Below, piece by piece: positions 21,858 through 29,855 of a stretch of DNA of 64,000 bases. Under the pieces are notes generated by a model. That model was not told the origin of the DNA, searched no databases, and saw nothing but the letters and a program-made list of their open reading frames with translations. The position numbers and the translations under genes were made by a program. The stretch's first letter is position 1. Every line of letters starts with the position of its first letter. The stretch is from JBBPZA01 sp963797015 (GTDB taxonomy: Bacteria; Actinomycetota; Thermoleophilia; Solirubrobacterales; Solirubrobacteraceae), in NCBI GenBank assembly GCA_963797015.1, contig CAWCNV010000001.1, positions 434,001 to 498,000 of the forward strand, given 5' to 3'.

Positions 21858-24272
21858 TCAGCTCCCCTGGAACTCCAGCACCTGCTGGAAGGTCGGCCGG
21901 TTGGTGCTGCGCATCGTGTTGGGCAGCAGGCCCGGGACGAAGCTCGTCCGCGAGGCGGTCGAGCGCCAGTTGTTCGGATCGGGATCCGATTGCGTGGCGG
22001 CCACCTGCTTGACCGCGCCGTCCAGAGCGGCCCACAGGTCGGCCCGGCACCTGCTGAAGTTGCCCGAGCCGCAGTAGCGCAGGTTGAACTTCCCGCGCAC
22101 CCGCCGCCCGAGCAGCGTCCGCAGGTCCTTCTGGACGTAGGACTCGCCCGACTGCCCGCGCAGGCCGCGGACGTCGTTGAGCTCGCCCAGCACGTCGCCG
22201 AACCGCGGGCGCATGACCGCTTCGGCGATCGGCATCCGGAGCGCGTCCGCGATCGTCGGCCCGGCGTCGTCCCACAGCCCGTCGTTGTTGGCGTCCAGGC
22301 GCGGCGCGTCGCGCCTGACCCAGGCATCGAGCACGTCGACCACCTTCTGATCGAGCGCGTTCGGGGCGGGGCCCGTGCGCAGCACCTGGCTCACGAACGG
22401 CCACACGAGCGCGTAGTCGTCCTCCGTCGCGGCCCGGTTCATGATCCCGACCACGTCGGCGATCCGCGGGATGCGGAAGCGGTTGAACAGCGAGACGTGC
22501 TGGACCGAGCCGTAGGGCTCGTCGTCGCCGTGCATGAAGCCCGGCGCCGAGCGGTTGTTCCAGTTGCGCAGCAGGCCGCCGGGGCCGCTGACGTCATGCG
22601 GGTGCTGATCGCGGCTCAGGAAGCCGCGCCACTCGTATTGGCCGGTGCCCAGCGTCGGCAGGCGCCGGTCGAGGCCGCGGGCGCGCTTGGGTAGCAGGCC
22701 CGAGGAGAAGTAGGCGGTCGCCCTGCGCGAGGCGTAGGCCCAGTTGAACGTGAAGCCGAACTCGTTGGCCGTGTCCCAGAAACGCCGCGGGGTCGAGGCC
22801 CGGCCGTCGGTCAGGTCCTTGAGCGCGGCCAGGTTGAGCCCGTCGCGCCCGTAGGTCGAACGCTCGCGCGCGAGCGCGTAAGGCTTGCCGCCGACGGTGG
22901 CCGTGCCGATCACCGATCCGTGCACGGACCTCTGGTAGAGCAGCGGCTTGCCGTTCAGCAGCCCGGCGTTCAGGTTCTCGAACGGGCGGCAGCGGCCGTT
23001 GAACTCGTAGTACTTGGAGCTGCGCGTCGGCGCCGACCCGTCGGGCTCGCACAGCTTCTCGGCGAACACGTCGCGGACGTCGTGGCCGGCCGAGGTCAGG
23101 CTCCACGCGTAGTTCTTGGTGCGCCCGATGAGGACGTACATCGCCATCCCCGGGACCGTGACCCCCTGCGCGTTGTAGCCGGGGCCATGCAGGTCCATCT
23201 GCTCGACGATCTCCGGGTAGTAGTAGCCGAGCTGCGGGCCCATGACGGCCAGCGTGTTGCCGGTCCTCGACCGCCACGGCGCCACGACCTGGAAGTTCGA
23301 GGCCCGCTTGCGCGGCGGCGCCCCTGCGGCGCGGACGGAGACCGAGCTCGGTGCGGTCGGGTCGAAGGACTGGATCGAGCCCGGGTCGATCACGACCGAG
23401 CCCCGGACCTTGCCTCCGGTCAGCGGCCCGTAGTTGAAGCGGCGCTTGATGGTCGTCGGCGCCTCGGGGTCGTCGGCCAGCATCACGTCGCTCCACGCCT
23501 TCCGGCCCTGCGAGTTGCCCAGGCGCGCCTGCAGCCGGGCCAGCAGGTCGGAGTTGTCGGCCTCGGCGCCGCCGCCGGCGCCGAAGATCGAGCCGATGAA
23601 GGCAGAGACTGCCAGCACGTCGTTGACCGTCGCCGGCGGCTGCGTGTTACCGGTCTTCTTCATGTAGGCGTTGATGCCGTCGGCATAGGACTGCGCGTCG
23701 GCCAGGATCTGGCGGCCCTTGGCGCCGTAGGTCTGAACCAGCAGCTTCTGCTGCTTGGTCACGAGCGCCTCGGTCTGCGCGCTGGGTACGAACGACTGCC
23801 CGCTGGTCACAAGGCTGAAAGCGTCGATCCCCGGCACGTCGGCCACGGCTATCCGCGCTGGATAGCGGCCGAGCGTGATCAGAAGGCTGCGGTCACGGGC
23901 GGTCGCATAGCCGGCGCCGAAGGCGACGTCGGCGCGCGTCTTTCCGTAGATGTGCGGGACCCCGTAGCTGTCGTAGACCAGGCGCAGCCCGGGGCGGCCC
24001 GTGGCCTCCTCGCGCGACGCGCCGACCGGAGCGAAGTTCTCGGGCAGGAAGAGCCTGTTGATGTCGCTGTTCGTGACGTTGCGGCGCAGCGGCGTCAAGC
24101 CGTCGTACAGCGGCAGCTGGTCGGTCGAGTTGGTGGTGAAGGGCAGGCCCCCGTAGTTCCCGGGGGGCAGGATGTAGCGGGCGACGTCGTTCTGCCACGC
24201 CTGCGCAACGGCGGGCATGGCGACGAGGCCGGCCAGGGCGATCACGAGTAGCGTGAGCGAACGGCGACGCAC
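21858..24272 (-). CDS. Secreted penicillin-acylase-family Ntn hydrolase
   Basis: 804 residues from GTG 24272; GGAGGAGAGGAG lies upstream and a Sec signal (RRRSLTLLVIALAGLVAMPAVAQA) follows. The family precursor layout is visible: an alpha-chain region (RLVYDSYGVPHIYGKTRADVAF), a spacer, and the self-cleavage nucleophile at Ser325 in ASNFQVV, then a beta chain with GNTLAVMGPQLGYYYPEI and an NNRSAPG segment with the oxyanion Asn. Family members cleave amide bonds of penicillins, acyl-homoserine lactones or lipopeptides. Substrate unknown. It ends 2 nt from the convergent A-T-TE gene. Confidence 0.87.
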   Translation of the reverse strand: MRRRSLTLLVIALAGLVAMPAVAQAWQNDVARYILPPGNYGGLPFTTNSTDQLPLYDGLTPLRRNVTNSDINRLFLPENFAPVGASREEATGRPGLRLVYDSYGVPHIYGKTRADVAFGAGYATARDRSLLITLGRYPARIAVADVPGIDAFSLVTSGQSFVPSAQTEALVTKQQKLLVQTYGAKGRQILADAQSYADGINAYMKKTGNTQPPATVNDVLAVSAFIGSIFGAGGGAEADNSDLLARLQARLGNSQGRKAWSDVMLADDPEAPTTIKRRFNYGPLTGGKVRGSVVIDPGSIQSFDPTAPSSVSVRAAGAPPRKRASNFQVVAPWRSRTGNTLAVMGPQLGYYYPEIVEQMDLHGPGYNAQGVTVPGMAMYVLIGRTKNYAWSLTSAGHDVRDVFAEKLCEPDGSAPTRSSKYYEFNGRCRPFENLNAGLLNGKPLLYQRSVHGSVIGTATVGGKPYALARERSTYGRDGLNLAALKDLTDGRASTPRRFWDTANEFGFTFNWAYASRRATAYFSSGLLPKRARGLDRRLPTLGTGQYEWRGFLSRDQHPHDVSGPGGLLRNWNNRSAPGFMHGDDEPYGSVQHVSLFNRFRIPRIADVVGIMNRAATEDDYALVWPFVSQVLRTGPAPNALDQKVVDVLDAWVRRDAPRLDANNDGLWDDAGPTIADALRMPIAEAVMRPRFGDVLGELNDVRGLRGQSGESYVQKDLRTLLGRRVRGKFNLRYCGSGNFSRCRADLWAALDGAVKQVAATQSDPDPNNWRSTASRTSFVPGLLPNTMRSTNRPTFQQVLEFQGS

Positions 24273-24423
24273 GATGGGGCTCCTCTCCTCCGACGGCGCG
24301 ATCCGAGACAGTCGCAGCACCGACTCTTTCACATCCGGGCGCCCGAGCGTGCCGGTTGGCGCGAGCGAGCGCTCCGCGGGGTAGACTCGTGTGCGGCGGG
24401 GGGCCAACAACGTAGGAGGGTTC

Positions 24424-25800
24424 ATGCTCGCTCGTTCCCGGCTCGCGCTCGCACTCGTCGGCGGGGCGCTGATCGCGATGCTTGCTGCCGCGCCGTCCGC
24501 GCTCGGCTGGGTGAGGGTCGTCACCAAGCGCAACGTCTCCTACCCGCACTACACGTCGATCCAGGCGGCCGTCGACGCGGCCAACCCGGGTGACTGGATC
24601 CTGGTCGACAAGGGCAAGTACCGCGAGTCGGTGAAGGTCACGACGCCGCGGCTGCGGATCAGGGGCGTCGATCGCAACAAGGTGATCGTCGACGGCAAGC
24701 ACCGCAAGGACGTCAACGGGATCGAGGTCTTCAAGGCCAACGGTGTGTCGATCGAGAACCTCACGGTGCGCAACTTCGACCGTGTGGGCCGCGACGGGGA
24801 GAACGGCAATCAGATCTGGTGGAACGGCGGCGACGGCTCGGGCAAGATCGGGCTGCACGGCTGGTACGGGCGCTTCCTGACCGCCTACGACACCGGGCTC
24901 ACCGGTGGCTACGGGCTGTTCGCGTCCAACTCGGTCACCGGCTCGCTCAAGCACGTGTACGCCTCGGGCTTCGACGACTCGGGCCTCTACATCGGCGCGT
25001 GCCCCGACTGCGACGCGGTCGTCGACGACGCGGTGATGGAGCGCAACGCGCTCGGCTACTCGGGCACCAACTCGGGCGGCCGGCTGGTCGTCAAGAACTC
25101 CGTCTTCCGCAACAACGCGTACGGCGTTGCGCCGAACTCGCTCAACAACGACGACCAGCCGCCGCCTCAGAACGGCGCCTGCAACTCGGCCTCCAACAGC
25201 TCGCCGACGCCGACCTTCACGAGCACCAAGATCGCGCGCTGCACGGTGTTCCGCAACAACGTCGTCGCCGACAACAACAACCTCACCGCGCCGCTGAGCG
25301 GCGGCAGCGCGGCTCCGTGGGGCGTGGGCTTCGAGTGGCCCGGCGACTACGCGGACCTGGTTCGCAACAACGTTGTCCGCAACAACGTCAACTTCGGGAT
25401 CCTCGCCTTCGAGAACCCGAACCCGTTCCCGCCGACGACGAACACGATCTACTTCCAGGTCTCGGGCAACAGGTTCTCCAGCAACAAGCTCACGAACAAC
25501 GGCACCAACCCCGGCGGCGCGGACATCGCGCTCGAGGGCGGCATCTTCGGGAGCATGCAGTCGGTCAACAACTGCTTCTCGAAGAACAGGTTCGCCACCT
25601 CGATCCCGCCGAACATCCAGGGCACCTGGGGCTGCCAGAACACGACCACGCCGAACGGCAGCCCGGCGCTGATCACCAAGATCCTGGCGCTGCTCGACGA
25701 GCGCAACGCGGCGAACCCGGTTCCCCAGCCCAAGCCCGGGCCGCAGCGGACGATGAGCAACCCGTGCAGGGGGGTGCCGAGCAACCCGCTGTGCCGCTGA
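24424..25800 (+). CDS. Secreted right-handed parallel beta-helix protein
   Basis: 458 residues from ATG 24424, preceded by GTAGGAGG. A Sec signal peptide covers residues 1-29. The rest is built of beta-helix rungs rich in Asn and Gly: YTSIQAAVDAANPGDWILVDKG (typical pectate-lyase-like opening), then repeats such as GIEVFKANGVSIENLTVRN, SVFRNNAYG, VVADNNN and NNVVRNNVNFGIL. Four Cys (GACPDC, NCFS, WGC) suggest disulfides. Lyase, glycosidase and adhesin roles share this fold; no catalytic set is obvious. Divergent from the acylase gene. Confidence 0.82.
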   Translation: MLARSRLALALVGGALIAMLAAAPSALGWVRVVTKRNVSYPHYTSIQAAVDAANPGDWILVDKGKYRESVKVTTPRLRIRGVDRNKVIVDGKHRKDVNGIEVFKANGVSIENLTVRNFDRVGRDGENGNQIWWNGGDGSGKIGLHGWYGRFLTAYDTGLTGGYGLFASNSVTGSLKHVYASGFDDSGLYIGACPDCDAVVDDAVMERNALGYSGTNSGGRLVVKNSVFRNNAYGVAPNSLNNDDQPPPQNGACNSASNSSPTPTFTSTKIARCTVFRNNVVADNNNLTAPLSGGSAAPWGVGFEWPGDYADLVRNNVVRNNVNFGILAFENPNPFPPTTNTIYFQVSGNRFSSNKLTNNGTNPGGADIALEGGIFGSMQSVNNCFSKNRFATSIPPNIQGTWGCQNTTTPNGSPALITKILALLDERNAANPVPQPKPGPQRTMSNPCRGVPSNPLCR

Positions 25801-25815
25801 GCCCGCTGCGCAGCG

Positions 25816-27132
25816 TCAGCGCGCCGCGGGGAGCTCGTCGCTCTGCGCCGGCGCGCGGCCCGGGGCGGCCGCGAGCAGCAGCGTGAAGGTCGGCTTCGGG
25901 CCGGCGCGGGTGACGGTGAGGCGACCGCCCTCGGCGTGGGCCAGCGACTGCGCGAGGGCCAGGCCGATGCCCTTCCCGTTGCCGCCGCTCGAGCGCCGCG
26001 CGAACATCGTGTCGGCGGAGCCGCCGGGGAGCCCGGGGCCTTCGTCGGAGACGTCGACGGCGTAGCCGCCCGCGGCCCCCCGGACGGCCACGCGCACGGT
26101 GCCGGCGCCGTGACGGTGGGCGTTCTCCAGTAGGACGTCGAGCACCTCGCTCACGACCGGCGGCGACGCGTGGGCGATCGCCGGAGTGGCCGGCGCCTCG
26201 ACGCGCAGCGGGCGACCGGCGGCCGCCAGCGCTCCGCGCCAGCGGCGCTCCGCAGCGTCGACGACCGCGGCGAGGGCGACCGCCGCCTCGCGCCGGGGCG
26301 CGTCGCGCGCCACCGCGAGCAGCGTGTCGATCGTGGACTGGAGGCGGTCGAGCTGGCCAAGGGCGGAGTCGAGTTCGGGGCCGGTCTCGCCCCTGAGCGC
26401 AAGCGCCTCGAGCTCGATCCGCAGGGCGGCCAGCGGTGTCCGCAGTTGATGAGAGGCGTCTGCGCTGAACGCGCGCTCGCGGGCCACCAGCTCGTCGAGG
26501 CGCTTCGCGGTGGCGTCGAGCGCTCCGGCGACGGCATCGACTTCGGGCACGCCCGCGCGCGGTGCTCGCACGGAGAAGTCTCCGTCCCCGAGGCGGCGCG
26601 CTGCTCCGGCGAGCCGCTCCAGCGGCCCGGCGAGCCGGCGGCCGAGCACGAGCGCGGCGACGATCGCGGCGGCCACGACCGCGGCGCCGAGGGCGGCGAG
26701 CGCCAGCCACGCCCGGTGCGCCCGCGAGGAGACCGCCGCGTCGTCGCGCTGCCCTCGCACGACACCGCTGACGCGTTCGTTCGCGAGCAGCGGGACGGCG
26801 GCCGTGAGGCGGCCGCCTCCCGCCCGGTCGGCGGAGCGGCCGGTGCGCAGCGCCTCGCGCACGAGCGCGTCCGCCCGCCGGGGCCCGGCTCCGGCGCGCA
26901 GCCGCCCGTCGACGCCGTACACGGCGAGCGCAACGCCGGAGCGTGGCACCTCGATCGGGTCCCCGGCGCTGCTGAGGTCGACGTTGCGCGTCGCGGCGAC
27001 GGTGTCGCGCTGGAGCCGCAGCAGCTCCTCGCTGCGATAGCCGCGCTGCAGCGCGATGGCCAGCGGCAGCGCGAAGAGGGCGACGGCAACGGCCGCGACG
27101 CCCGCGATCGCCACGACGAGGCGCCTTCTCAC
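25816..27132 (-). CDS. OmpR-type sensor histidine kinase
   Basis: 438 residues from GTG 27132, overlapping the response-regulator stop as GTGA. Two membrane helices (about 4-28 and 140-163) enclose an extracellular sensor of about 110 residues; HAMP follows at 164-215. The kinase core has H228 in ASHQLRTPLAAL, N-box VLLENAHRHG, G1 SDEGPGLPG and G2 GNGKGIGLALA. Length and order are those of class I sensor kinases. It should phosphorylate the regulator encoded immediately upstream. The sensor region gives no hint of ligand. Confidence 0.9.
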   Translation of the reverse strand: MRRRLVVAIAGVAAVAVALFALPLAIALQRGYRSEELLRLQRDTVAATRNVDLSSAGDPIEVPRSGVALAVYGVDGRLRAGAGPRRADALVREALRTGRSADRAGGGRLTAAVPLLANERVSGVVRGQRDDAAVSSRAHRAWLALAALGAAVVAAAIVAALVLGRRLAGPLERLAGAARRLGDGDFSVRAPRAGVPEVDAVAGALDATAKRLDELVARERAFSADASHQLRTPLAALRIELEALALRGETGPELDSALGQLDRLQSTIDTLLAVARDAPRREAAVALAAVVDAAERRWRGALAAAGRPLRVEAPATPAIAHASPPVVSEVLDVLLENAHRHGAGTVRVAVRGAAGGYAVDVSDEGPGLPGGSADTMFARRSSGGNGKGIGLALAQSLAHAEGGRLTVTRAGPKPTFTLLLAAAPGRAPAQSDELPAAR

Positions 27133-27800
27133 GGAGCCTCGAAGCGGTAGCCGACGCCGCGCAGCGTCGTGATCGCGGCGGCTCCCAGCTTGTTGCGCAG
27201 ACCGAGCACGTGGGTGTCGAGGGTCTTCGTTTGGCCGAGCCAGTCCGTGTCCCACACCTCGCGCATGATGCGCTCGCGCGTGACCGCGCGCCCCGCCTGC
27301 TCGACCAGCAGCGCGAGCAGGTCGAACTCCTTCGGGCGCAGGACGAGCTCGTGCTCGGCTCGCCACGCGCGCCGAGCGGCCCGGTCCACGACCACGTCTC
27401 CGACCCGCAGCGGCACCGCCTCGGGGCCCTCAAGCGTCTCGCGGCGGCGGAGGTGCGCCCGAATCCGCGCCAGCAGCTCCGAGAGCCGGAACGGCTTGAC
27501 CATGTAGTCGTCGGCGCCCGCGTCGAGGCCCGTGACGACGTCGAGCTCCTGGTCGCGCGCGGTGAGGATGAGGATGCTCAGGTCGGGACGCGAGGCGCGC
27601 AGCTTGCGGCACACGTCGAGCCCGTCCATGTCGGGCAGGCCCAGGTCGAGGATCACGAGGTCAGCGCCGGTGGCGGCGGCCGGCGCGTCGGTGCCACGGG
27701 TCAGCCGGCGAACCGCGTGGCCCTGGCTCTCGAGCACACGAACGAGCCCCCTGGCGATCGCCTCGTCGTCCTCGACCAGCAGGATTCCGCAGTCGGACAC
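27129..27800 (-). CDS. OmpR/PhoB-family response regulator
   Basis: 223 residues from GTG 27800. Receiver domain with acidic pocket EDD (10-12), phospho-acceptor D52 in LVILDLGLPDMDG and a Lys in YMVKPF. The C-terminal winged helix contains the family hallmarks RPKEFDLLALL, TRERIMREVW and TLRGVGYRFE. It pairs with the downstream kinase and probably controls the divergent lipoprotein/ABC operon starting at 27902. A TACCGT element lies 6 nt before the GTG. Confidence 0.92.
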   Translation of the reverse strand: MSDCGILLVEDDEAIARGLVRVLESQGHAVRRLTRGTDAPAAATGADLVILDLGLPDMDGLDVCRKLRASRPDLSILILTARDQELDVVTGLDAGADDYMVKPFRLSELLARIRAHLRRRETLEGPEAVPLRVGDVVVDRAARRAWRAEHELVLRPKEFDLLALLVEQAGRAVTRERIMREVWDTDWLGQTKTLDTHVLGLRNKLGAAAITTLRGVGYRFEAP

Positions 27801-27806
27801 GAAGCG

Positions 27807-27893
27807 ACGGTAACGCGCGCGATCGCCGGCCCACCAAGTTTGACCCGGCGTTGACCTGGGCGTGTCCGGGCCCGGAGGGGCTGCCCGTAGCGT
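27807..27893. promoter_or_regulatory. Divergent promoter region, two-component system versus ABC operon
   Basis: Minus-strand TACCGT (27807-27812) is 6 nt before the regulator GTG. Plus-strand TAGCGT (27888-27893) is 8 nt before ATG 27902. TTGACC also occurs at 27838 (as TTTGACCC) and 27851, giving two copies 12 nt apart that could be a regulator-binding direct repeat. Confidence 0.4.
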
Positions 27894-27901
27894 CGCCGCC
27901 C

Positions 27902-28477
27902 ATGTTCAAGCGCATCTTGCCGGCGGCCGTTGTGACCGCCATCTTCCTCGTTGCCGCCGGGTGCGGCGGCTCCTCGCCGAAGCCTTCGTCGACCGGCGCC
28001 AAGGACGTCAGTCCGGCCGGCGACATCCCCGACAACCAGGCCTACGTTGCCTACGCGCCTGCCGGCGGTCGCTATCGGGTGAGCGTGCCCGAAGGCTGGT
28101 CGCGCACCACCGCCGGCAGAGCGGTGACTTTCACGGACAAGCTCAACACGATCCGCATGGAGTCGCTGACGGCCGGGGCCCCGCCGTCGGTGGCCGCCGC
28201 GCGACGGGACGATCTACCCAAGCTCGCGCGGACCGTGCGCGGCTTCAAACCCGAGACGGTCACCACGGTCCGGCGCAAGGCAGGGACCGCCGTGAAGGTC
28301 ACATACCTGGCCGCGGGGCCCGCAAACGCGGTGACCGGCAAGGCGCAGGTGGACGCCGTCGAGCGCTACGCGTTCTTCCGCAATGGCAAAGAGGTGGTGC
28401 TCACGCTCAGCGGCCCGCGAGGCGCGGACAACGTGGATCCTTGGCGAACGGTCACCGACTCCCTGCGCTGGACGTGA
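27902..28477 (+). CDS. Lipoprotein, PsbP-like
   Basis: 191 residues from ATG 27902. A lipoprotein signal with lipobox VAAGC (Cys21) is followed by a Ser/Pro linker and a PsbP/LpqN-like domain: YVAYAPAGGRYRVSVPEGWSRT, VTFTDKLNTIRMESL, then a late VERYAFFRNGKEVVLTL. It is anchored outside the membrane. It is the first gene of a four-gene run (lipoprotein, two ATPases, permease) in which each stop overlaps the next start, so it is probably the exported partner of that ABC system. Confidence 0.75.
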   Translation: MFKRILPAAVVTAIFLVAAGCGGSSPKPSSTGAKDVSPAGDIPDNQAYVAYAPAGGRYRVSVPEGWSRTTAGRAVTFTDKLNTIRMESLTAGAPPSVAAARRDDLPKLARTVRGFKPETVTTVRRKAGTAVKVTYLAAGPANAVTGKAQVDAVERYAFFRNGKEVVLTLSGPRGADNVDPWRTVTDSLRWT

Positions 28478-29136
28478 CGCCGATGCTCGAGGTCGACAGC
28501 CTGTACCGCTTCTTCCACGCGGGCGACGACGAGACCCTCGCGCTGCAGGGGGTGTCGTTCGGCGTACGCGCCGGCGAGCTGGTCGCGGTCACGGGGCCGT
28601 CGGGATCGGGTAAGTCGACCCTGCTGGGCTGCATGGCCGGCCTCGACGAGCCCGACGGCGGGACCGTGCGCATCGCCGGGCAGCGCCTGTCGCGGCGGCC
28701 CGAGGCCGAGCGCGCCGCGCTGCGGGCGCGGCTGGTCGGCGTCCTCTACCAGCAGTCCAACCTCGTCGGGCACCTGTCGATCGCCGCCAACGTAGCGCTC
28801 GCCCAGCGGCTCGCGGGCCGGACGGACGGGGGGCGCGCGCGCGAGCTCGTCGAGCGCTGTGGCATTACACACCGTGCGCACGCCCTTCCGGCCCAGCTCT
28901 CGGGCGGTGAGCTCGCGCGCGCCGGGCTCGCGGTGGCTCTGGCCGCCGACCCGTCCGTCGTCCTCGCCGACGAGCCGACGGGCGAGCTCGACGGCGACAC
29001 CGCGCGGCGCGTCCTGGCCCTGCTGCGTGAGCGTGCGGGCGAGGGCGCCGCCGTGCTCGTGGTGACCCACAACGCCGAGGTCGCTGCGGCGGCGGATCGG
29101 CGGATCGCGCTGCGCGACGGGCGGATCGTCGCGTGA
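28474..29136 (+). CDS. MacB/LolD-type ABC transporter ATPase
   Basis: 220 residues from GTG 28474 (GTGA overlap with the lipoprotein stop); ATG 28483 is the alternative start. Walker A GPSGSGKST, Q-loop VLYQQSN, signature LSGGELARA, Walker B VVLADEPTGEL and the H-switch in VVTHN are all present. The ADEPTGELD form is typical of the exporter class that works with FtsX-type permeases on lipoproteins, peptides or antibiotics. Two different ATPases in one operon suggest a heterodimeric engine. Confidence 0.9.
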   Translation: MTPMLEVDSLYRFFHAGDDETLALQGVSFGVRAGELVAVTGPSGSGKSTLLGCMAGLDEPDGGTVRIAGQRLSRRPEAERAALRARLVGVLYQQSNLVGHLSIAANVALAQRLAGRTDGGRARELVERCGITHRAHALPAQLSGGELARAGLAVALAADPSVVLADEPTGELDGDTARRVLALLRERAGEGAAVLVVTHNAEVAAAADRRIALRDGRIVA

Positions 29137-29855
29137 GTACCGGCAGCGCCGCCGCGGCGCGGCCGGTGGGCCCCGACGCCGAAGCTCCTGGCGAGCCGCT
29201 CGTCGTCTGTCGCGAGGCCGCGCGCACCTACGGCGCGGGGGAGACCGCGACGGTTGCGCTTCAGGCCACGTCGTGCGAGGTGCGGACGGGGGCGCGAACT
29301 GCGATCGTCGGGCCGTCGGGATCGGGCAAGTCGACGCTGCTGCATCTCATGGCCGGGCTGGACGACCCCACCCACGGCGAGGTGAGCTGGCCGGCGCTGG
29401 GCTCGCGCGCGGAGTTGCGGCCCGGGCCGGTTGCGGTGGTGTTCCAGGGCCCGAGCCTGATGCCGCCCCTCACGGTGGCGGAGAACGTGGCGCTGCCGCT
29501 GACGCTCGCCGGTGACTCCCGCGTGGACGCGGCCGAAAAGTTGGCCGCGGCGCTCGGCCGGCTCGAGCTCTCAGAGCTCGCCGACAAGCTGCCCGAGGAG
29601 ATCTCGGGTGGCCAGGCCCAGCGCGTCGCGGTCGCCCGTGCGCTGGCCGGCGCCCCTCGCCTGATTCTCGCCGACGAGCCGACGGGCCAGCTCGACCGCG
29701 AGAGCGCTGCCCACGTCACCGATGTGCTGCTATGGGCCGCCGAGCACAGCGAGGCCGCGCTGGTCGTGGCCACCCACGACGCCGCGGTCGCCGAGCGCCT
29801 CGCAGAGCGGTGGACGATGGACGGCGGGCGGCTGTGGGTGGGAGCGCGGGCGTGA
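29133..29855 (+). CDS. Second MacB/LolD-type ABC transporter ATPase
   Basis: 240 residues from GTG 29133, again with a GTGA overlap. Walker A GPSGSGKST, Q-loop VVFQGPS, signature ISGGQAQRVAVARAL, Walker B LILADEPTGQLD and switch His (VVATHD) are intact. A 25-residue Ala/Pro-rich N-terminal extension precedes the fold. It differs from its partner throughout, so the pair is not a recent duplication. The stop overlaps the permease start. Confidence 0.9.
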   Translation: MSTGSAAAARPVGPDAEAPGEPLVVCREAARTYGAGETATVALQATSCEVRTGARTAIVGPSGSGKSTLLHLMAGLDDPTHGEVSWPALGSRAELRPGPVAVVFQGPSLMPPLTVAENVALPLTLAGDSRVDAAEKLAAALGRLELSELADKLPEEISGGQAQRVAVARALAGAPRLILADEPTGQLDRESAAHVTDVLLWAAEHSEAALVVATHDAAVAERLAERWTMDGGRLWVGARA